From: Phoronis ovalis
Taxonomy: Eukaryota; Phoronida; Phoronidae
Length of the DNA: 19,789 nucleotides
Direction of reading: 5' to 3'
NCBI GenBank assembly: GCA_028565635.1
Contig: JAOXYB010018072.1
Coordinates: 28,427 to 48,215, forward strand
The position numbers and the translations under genes are program-made. Within the stretch, counting starts at the first letter, position 1. Each line of letters starts with the position of its first letter. A model generated the notes under the pieces. That model had not been told where the DNA came from. It worked only from the letters and a program-made list of their open reading frames with translations, and searched no databases. This document shows, piece by piece, positions 17,701 to 19,789 of the stretch.

Positions 17701-19268
17701 ATGCACATTTGTAGTAATATATTCATGCTTAGCAGCAAGTAGGTACAATGAAAAGGCCACTTAAAACTGATCCCTGTGCTATTTTGCCTGCGAGAATATA
17801 GGTTTTCTAATTTGGTGGAATTGTGTTAGACAGAAAAATAAATAATTTAAAATCAGAATCACCACAGCTGTTTACTGGGGCAATTCGAAGATGTTGCTAC
17901 ACCCACTTCCGAGACTTCAGATGCAGGTGTTCAACTTAAAACACCTGAATGTGTCCCGATATTTCTGAAGTACTCGTGGCGACATCCTGGAAATACCTTT
18001 GTAAATTGCCACGGTATTGCTGCGAGTGTGATCTTTCATGAAATAAATATTTTTGTTCTACACTTTCATGTTTCAATAGAAACTTGGAAAAATCACCGAA
18101 ATATAATTTGCACAGAACTTTTGCAAATTTGTTATTTTCTGGTGCAGAAGAAGAAAAATTGTAGCAGAGTTTTCACTGCAGATGAGAACTCCTTAGGGAC
18201 TAAAACTATATTCTCCAATGCAGTCTGTCAGATATGACACTTGGTGTCGATTAGCATTATTTTTCTCAATTCTTTTATGCAACAGTTGCCAATAACCAAC
18301 TGAGAGGTACAACCCCCGAAGCAGCTGCCTTTGTTCAACAATGGATTAACTACTCTGATAGTGAGATCATGCCGGCTGCTTGTGCCTGGGTAACCCCCTG
18401 TCTTGGTATCATGCAGTTTAATAAGCAGGTTAGTTTATCATATAATTTGCTAAAATGTGACTTTAATGCTTAAGAGAAATGTGGATGATTCATCCTTATG
18501 TTATTCCTTTAAAGATTTTACAGTTGATGTTGATGAAAATGATGGGTACAACCAAGTTTCAGTTGTTGTATCCTTGCATTCCCCTTTGCATTGCAAATTT
18601 TCAACATGTTATTTCAAAATGTTTGTATATGTGTTAACTGACTAAGGTTAGTCTTGATGGAAAGTCTCCATTGAACACTGACAAGTTTCTAAATTTTTGG
18701 ATAAAATTGATGTAATTTAAATGCTATCGCATCACCTAATTGTTGGATTATCTAGTATGTATAGGGTTACACAAAATAAACAAAACATTTTTAGAGTACT
18801 GTCAAGCAATATATTTTCTATTACAATTTATACACTTAATTCTTCAAAACCCAAAAGCTTTTTTAAATTTACCTGTTTTGGCTGATTAGTACTTACTCAA
18901 ACTGAACAAAAAATTTTTCTAGAAGCCTAAACTAGCATTCTAGCTGGAGTATAAAATAAGAAATTAAAATAATAAAATATATCTGTCTGTCGAACATGTC
19001 ACAGTTTCAGTAACAGTATGTGAAGTATTCTGTTTATTTTATGTCACCCTTTGCAATGAGAACATTAAACATAGTTTCTACATATCAATATAAAATGTTA
19101 AAATAATTCTTATGTTTATTGTAGAACTCGGAACGTGCAAAGCAAGATATCAAAGTTGCTCTTGGTGTTTTAAACAGCCACTTGAAGACAAGAACTTTCT
19201 TGGTTGGAGAGCGTATCACTTTAGCTGATATCATTGTTGCTTGCAATCTGTTAGCCCTATATGAACAT
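14722..19268 (+). CDS. EEF1G: translation elongation factor 1-gamma, N-terminal part (first 5 coding exons; gene runs off window)
   Basis: Joined exons: 14722-14730, 14876-15034, 17598-17661, 18286-18428, 19125-19268. Introns are GT-AG, phases 0, 0, 1, 0, then 0 at the last visible donor. The 173 residues start [20 protein letters not shown] and follow eEF1G throughout. The thioredoxin-like half is about residues 1-82, with KVPAF at 56-60 (the cis-Pro region of GST folds) and FESNAIAYY at 69-77. The helical half has [12 protein letters not shown] at 150-161, with the GST N-capping T157/D160. By family knowledge eEF1-gamma is the structural subunit of the eEF1B complex. Its GST-like domain anchors the guanine-exchange subunits that recharge eEF1A during elongation in the cytosol. 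The linker and the conserved C-terminal eEF1G domain are not in the window. Confidence 0.98.
14731..14875 (+). other. EEF1G intron 1 (145 bp)
   Basis: This short phase-0 intron runs from GTGAGT to TTTTTAG. Nothing else is recognisable in it. Confidence 0.9.
14876..15034 (+). CDS. EEF1G: EEF1G coding exon 2: start of GST-N domain, residues 4-56
   Basis: These 53 codons run from TLYTYP to FPAGK, followed by the donor GTAAGT. They encode the first beta-strand and helix of the thioredoxin-like subdomain and the conserved [14 protein letters not shown] segment. Confidence 0.97.
15296..15304. repeat. left target-site duplication of element B
   Basis: TTAAAAAAA precedes the left end. The same nine bases occur at 15778-15786. 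Because the sequence is a T-T-A run, the match is weaker evidence than a complex target would be. Confidence 0.6.
15305..15777. mobile_element. non-autonomous DNA transposon (MITE) B, 473 bp
   Basis: The inverted repeats 15309-15364 and 15718-15773 match with 3 differences in 56. Similarity resumes further in (GCGAAATCTCTCGAGATC against GAGAAATCTCGCGAGAAC) after about 32 extra bases in the left arm. The outermost four bases do not match, so the exact ends are uncertain. The arms contain the repeated motif GGCTAAACGTCCGG and a small palindrome, CCGGTTACCGG (intact in the right arm). Flanks share TTAAAAAAA (9 bp). The AT-rich core 15428-15650 is open in one plus-strand frame (about 73 codons, no ATG at its start). 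That frame reads lysine/leucine-rich, contains CTGAAAGACTTAAAG twice, and has a donor-like GTAAGT near its end (15641-15646). It encodes no transposase that I recognise. Confidence 0.85.
15778..15786. repeat. right target-site duplication of element B
   Basis: TTAAAAAAA (followed by one more A) is the partner of 15296-15304. Confidence 0.6.
15878..15886. repeat. left target-site duplication of element C
   Basis: TTTAATTTC is identical over all nine bases to 16266-16274. Confidence 0.92.
15887..16265. mobile_element. non-autonomous DNA transposon (MITE) C, 379 bp, 87-bp TIRs
   Basis: 15887-15973 matches the reverse complement of 16179-16265 over 87 bp with four differences, all C/T transitions, and no indels. 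The perfect 9-bp duplication TTTAATTTC flanks it. The termini are TAGTCCTGCAAGCATGACC. Each arm is itself foldable: CATGACCCTA plus GGACA/GCC at 15899-15920 pairs with 15924-15943, making nested hairpins. The 205-bp core includes an open stretch (about 16006-16122) that reads [20 protein letters not shown] and onward to LLK. It stops looking protein-like at a GTTTGT donor-like site, so it could be a captured host exon, but this is unproven. No transposase is encoded. The TSD length and long TIRs suggest a Mutator-like origin. Confidence 0.95.
16266..16274. repeat. right target-site duplication of element C
   Basis: TTTAATTTC is the perfect partner of 15878-15886. Confidence 0.92.
16282..16290. 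repeat. left target-site duplication of element D
   Basis: GATAAATGT directly precedes TAGTCCT. The right copy is GGTAAATGT at 16872-16880, with one mismatch. Confidence 0.75.
16291..16871. mobile_element. non-autonomous DNA transposon (MITE) D, 581 bp, about 120-bp TIRs
   Basis: 16291-16410 pairs with the reverse complement of 16752-16871 over about 120 bp with roughly 17 differences, so it is older than element C. The ends read TAGTCCT, followed 4-5 bases later by CATGAC, the same terminal layout as element C. A 9-bp duplication with one mismatch flanks it. The interior contains a two-copy GC-rich repeat (16491-16590). No transposase frame is seen; the open frame 16767-16973 runs out of the right arm and is not a gene. 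Confidence 0.92.
16491..16590. repeat. two-copy internal repeat of element D, 51-bp unit
   Basis: CCATTAGTAACTCCCATGCT at 16491 and CCATTTGCAACTCCTGCGCT at 16542 begin two units that each continue through GTCACC/GGCACC, AGAGGG(A/G)TGGG and GTACTT. The copies are about 80% alike and clearly richer in GC than the flanks. Confidence 0.8.
16872..16880. repeat. right target-site duplication of element D
   Basis: GGTAAATGT is the partner of GATAAATGT at 16282-16290. Confidence 0.75.
17598..17661 (+). CDS. EEF1G: EEF1G coding exon 3: VPAF and ESNAI motifs, residues 57-78 (first base)
   Basis: The acceptor is TTTTTTAG at 17590-17597 and the donor G|GTGAGT. The exon encodes [21 protein letters not shown] and the first base of Val78. 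This is the end of the thioredoxin-like subdomain and holds the most GST-like motif of the protein. Confidence 0.97.
17662..18285 (+). other. EEF1G intron 3 (624 bp)
   Basis: This phase-1 intron runs from GTGAGT to CAACAG. It contains an imperfect foldback (17853-18033). The open frame 18028-18237 is not gene-like. Confidence 0.88.
17853..18033. repeat. imperfect inverted repeat (foldback), about 180 bp
   Basis: The two halves pair imperfectly around the centre at about 17935. AGGTGTT (17925-17931) pairs with AACACCT (17940-17946). Further out, GATGTTGCTAC (17890-17900) pairs with GTGGCGACATC (17986-17996). TGGGGCAATT (17876-17885) pairs with AATTGCCACG, and AGAATCACCACAGC pairs with GCTGCGAGTGTGATCT. 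No convincing target duplication was found, so this may be a decayed MITE or another foldback element. Confidence 0.5.
18286..18428 (+). CDS. EEF1G: EEF1G coding exon 4: start of GST-C domain, residues 78-125
   Basis: This 143-nt exon has an acceptor CAACAG and a donor GTTAGT. It encodes [20 protein letters not shown] through LGIMQFNKQ. It covers the linker to the helical half, with the conserved TPEAAA and W-V-x-P-x-LGIM segments of eEF1G. Confidence 0.97.
18429..19124 (+). other. EEF1G intron 4 (696 bp)
   Basis: This is a phase-0 intron, AT-rich, ending ATTGTAG. The open frame 18457-18645 inside it is not gene-like, and no repeat was recognised. Confidence 0.88.
19125..19268 (+). CDS. EEF1G: EEF1G coding exon 5: GST-C domain core, residues 126-173
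   Basis: These 48 codons run from [10 protein letters not shown] to LLALYEH, followed by the donor [18 protein letters not shown] at 150-161 contains the GST N-capping box (T157, D160) that stabilises the helical domain. The coding sequence continues beyond the window. Confidence 0.97.
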
Positions 19269-19789
19269 GTAAGTCTATGTCTAATTATCCCGTTTTAAAT
19301 TATTCTACAGTAGGAAAACTACAGTTTAAACTTAGTTGACCTGAAGGGAAGAAAACCCTTTTCAGACGAATACTGCTGGTATGTGTAAATAATATATCAT
19401 GATTGGTAATGTAATGTTGAAATAGATTGTCAGTAGTGGGATGATCTTAAGTGCTTCCCCTTTCCCTGTACAATTAAAAGAAGACCAGCGCTAATTTGAA
19501 ACATTCTTGTGCCTATGATTAGTTACAAATCATGATAACCCTCTTTCAAAGGCATATATGTGCCTGTGAGTAGTTACAAATCATGATAACCCTCTTTCAA
19601 AGGCATACATGTGCCTGTGATTAGTTACGAATCATGATAACCCTCTTTCAAAGGTATGTCTGTGCCTGTGATTAGTTACAAATCATGATAACCGTCTTTC
19701 AAAGGCATGTCGGTGCCTGTGATTAGTTACAAATCATGATAACCGTCTTTCAAAGGCATGTCGGTGCCTGTGATTAGTTACAAATCATG
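19269..19789 (+). other. EEF1G intron 5, 5' part
   Basis: It starts with GTAAGT and extends past the right edge. The first 240 bp have no recognisable feature. From 19509 onward the intron is a 51-bp minisatellite. Confidence 0.85.
19509..19789. repeat. minisatellite, 51-bp unit, 5.5 copies, open at the window edge
   Basis: Units begin with GTGCCT(G/A)TGA at 19509, 19560, 19611, 19662, 19713 and 19764 (partial), an exact 51-bp period. The core ATCATGATAACC and CTTTCAAAGG is constant. The first three copies carry CCCTC and the last two full copies CCGTC. The two 3' full copies look identical to each other in the tail CATGTCG, so the array is being homogenised or extended at that side. Each unit contains a small dyad, TGATT-N7-AATCA. 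Confidence 0.97.

Noticed and set aside
1-19789. tRNA, rRNA, CRISPR, operon or bacterial-type signals
   Set aside because: None was seen. The window is animal nuclear DNA with spliced genes.

Overview
This is an AT-rich nuclear window from a multicellular animal. Two conserved genes made of many GT-AG introns are arranged head to head, and the introns carry small DNA transposons, minisatellites and a microsatellite. The proteins are clearly metazoan in sequence and length and look invertebrate. I cannot name the phylum from the sequence alone.

Minus strand, 14586 down to 3112: a complete gene for the calcineurin regulatory subunit B (PPP3R1/CNB type). It has six coding exons and encodes 170 residues with four intact EF-hands and an N-terminal glycine for myristoylation. 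Plus strand, 14722 to beyond 19268: the first five coding exons (173 residues, the GST-like domain) of translation elongation factor 1-gamma (EEF1G). The gene runs off the right edge. The two start codons are separated by only 135 bp, so this gap must hold both 5' UTRs and what is probably a shared bidirectional promoter. A pyrimidine tract just upstream of the EEF1G start fits a 5'TOP leader.

Introns: four short non-autonomous DNA elements with long terminal inverted repeats are visible, each flanked by a 9-bp target duplication (perfect in two, one mismatch in two). That is the size typical of Mutator-like elements. One (7140-7641) lies in CNB intron 5, only 89 bp past exon 5. Three (15305-15777, 15887-16265, 16291-16871) are packed into EEF1G intron 2 and make up more than half of it. 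The last two share their terminal bases, which suggests one transposase family. Other repeats are a 32-bp tandem repeat in CNB intron 2, a 51-bp minisatellite in EEF1G intron 5 that runs off the window edge, an imperfect foldback in EEF1G intron 3, and a GTA/GTAAT microsatellite at the left edge.

The observation most worth following is at CNB exon 5. If its donor is not used, the frame continues for exactly 15 codons, the same number as the canonical last exon, and then stops. The first AATAAA after that stop lies inside the inverted repeat of the 7140-7641 transposon. This predicts a possible transposon-terminated short transcript with an alternative calcineurin B tail. Nothing in the window looks like a wholly new multi-gene system.
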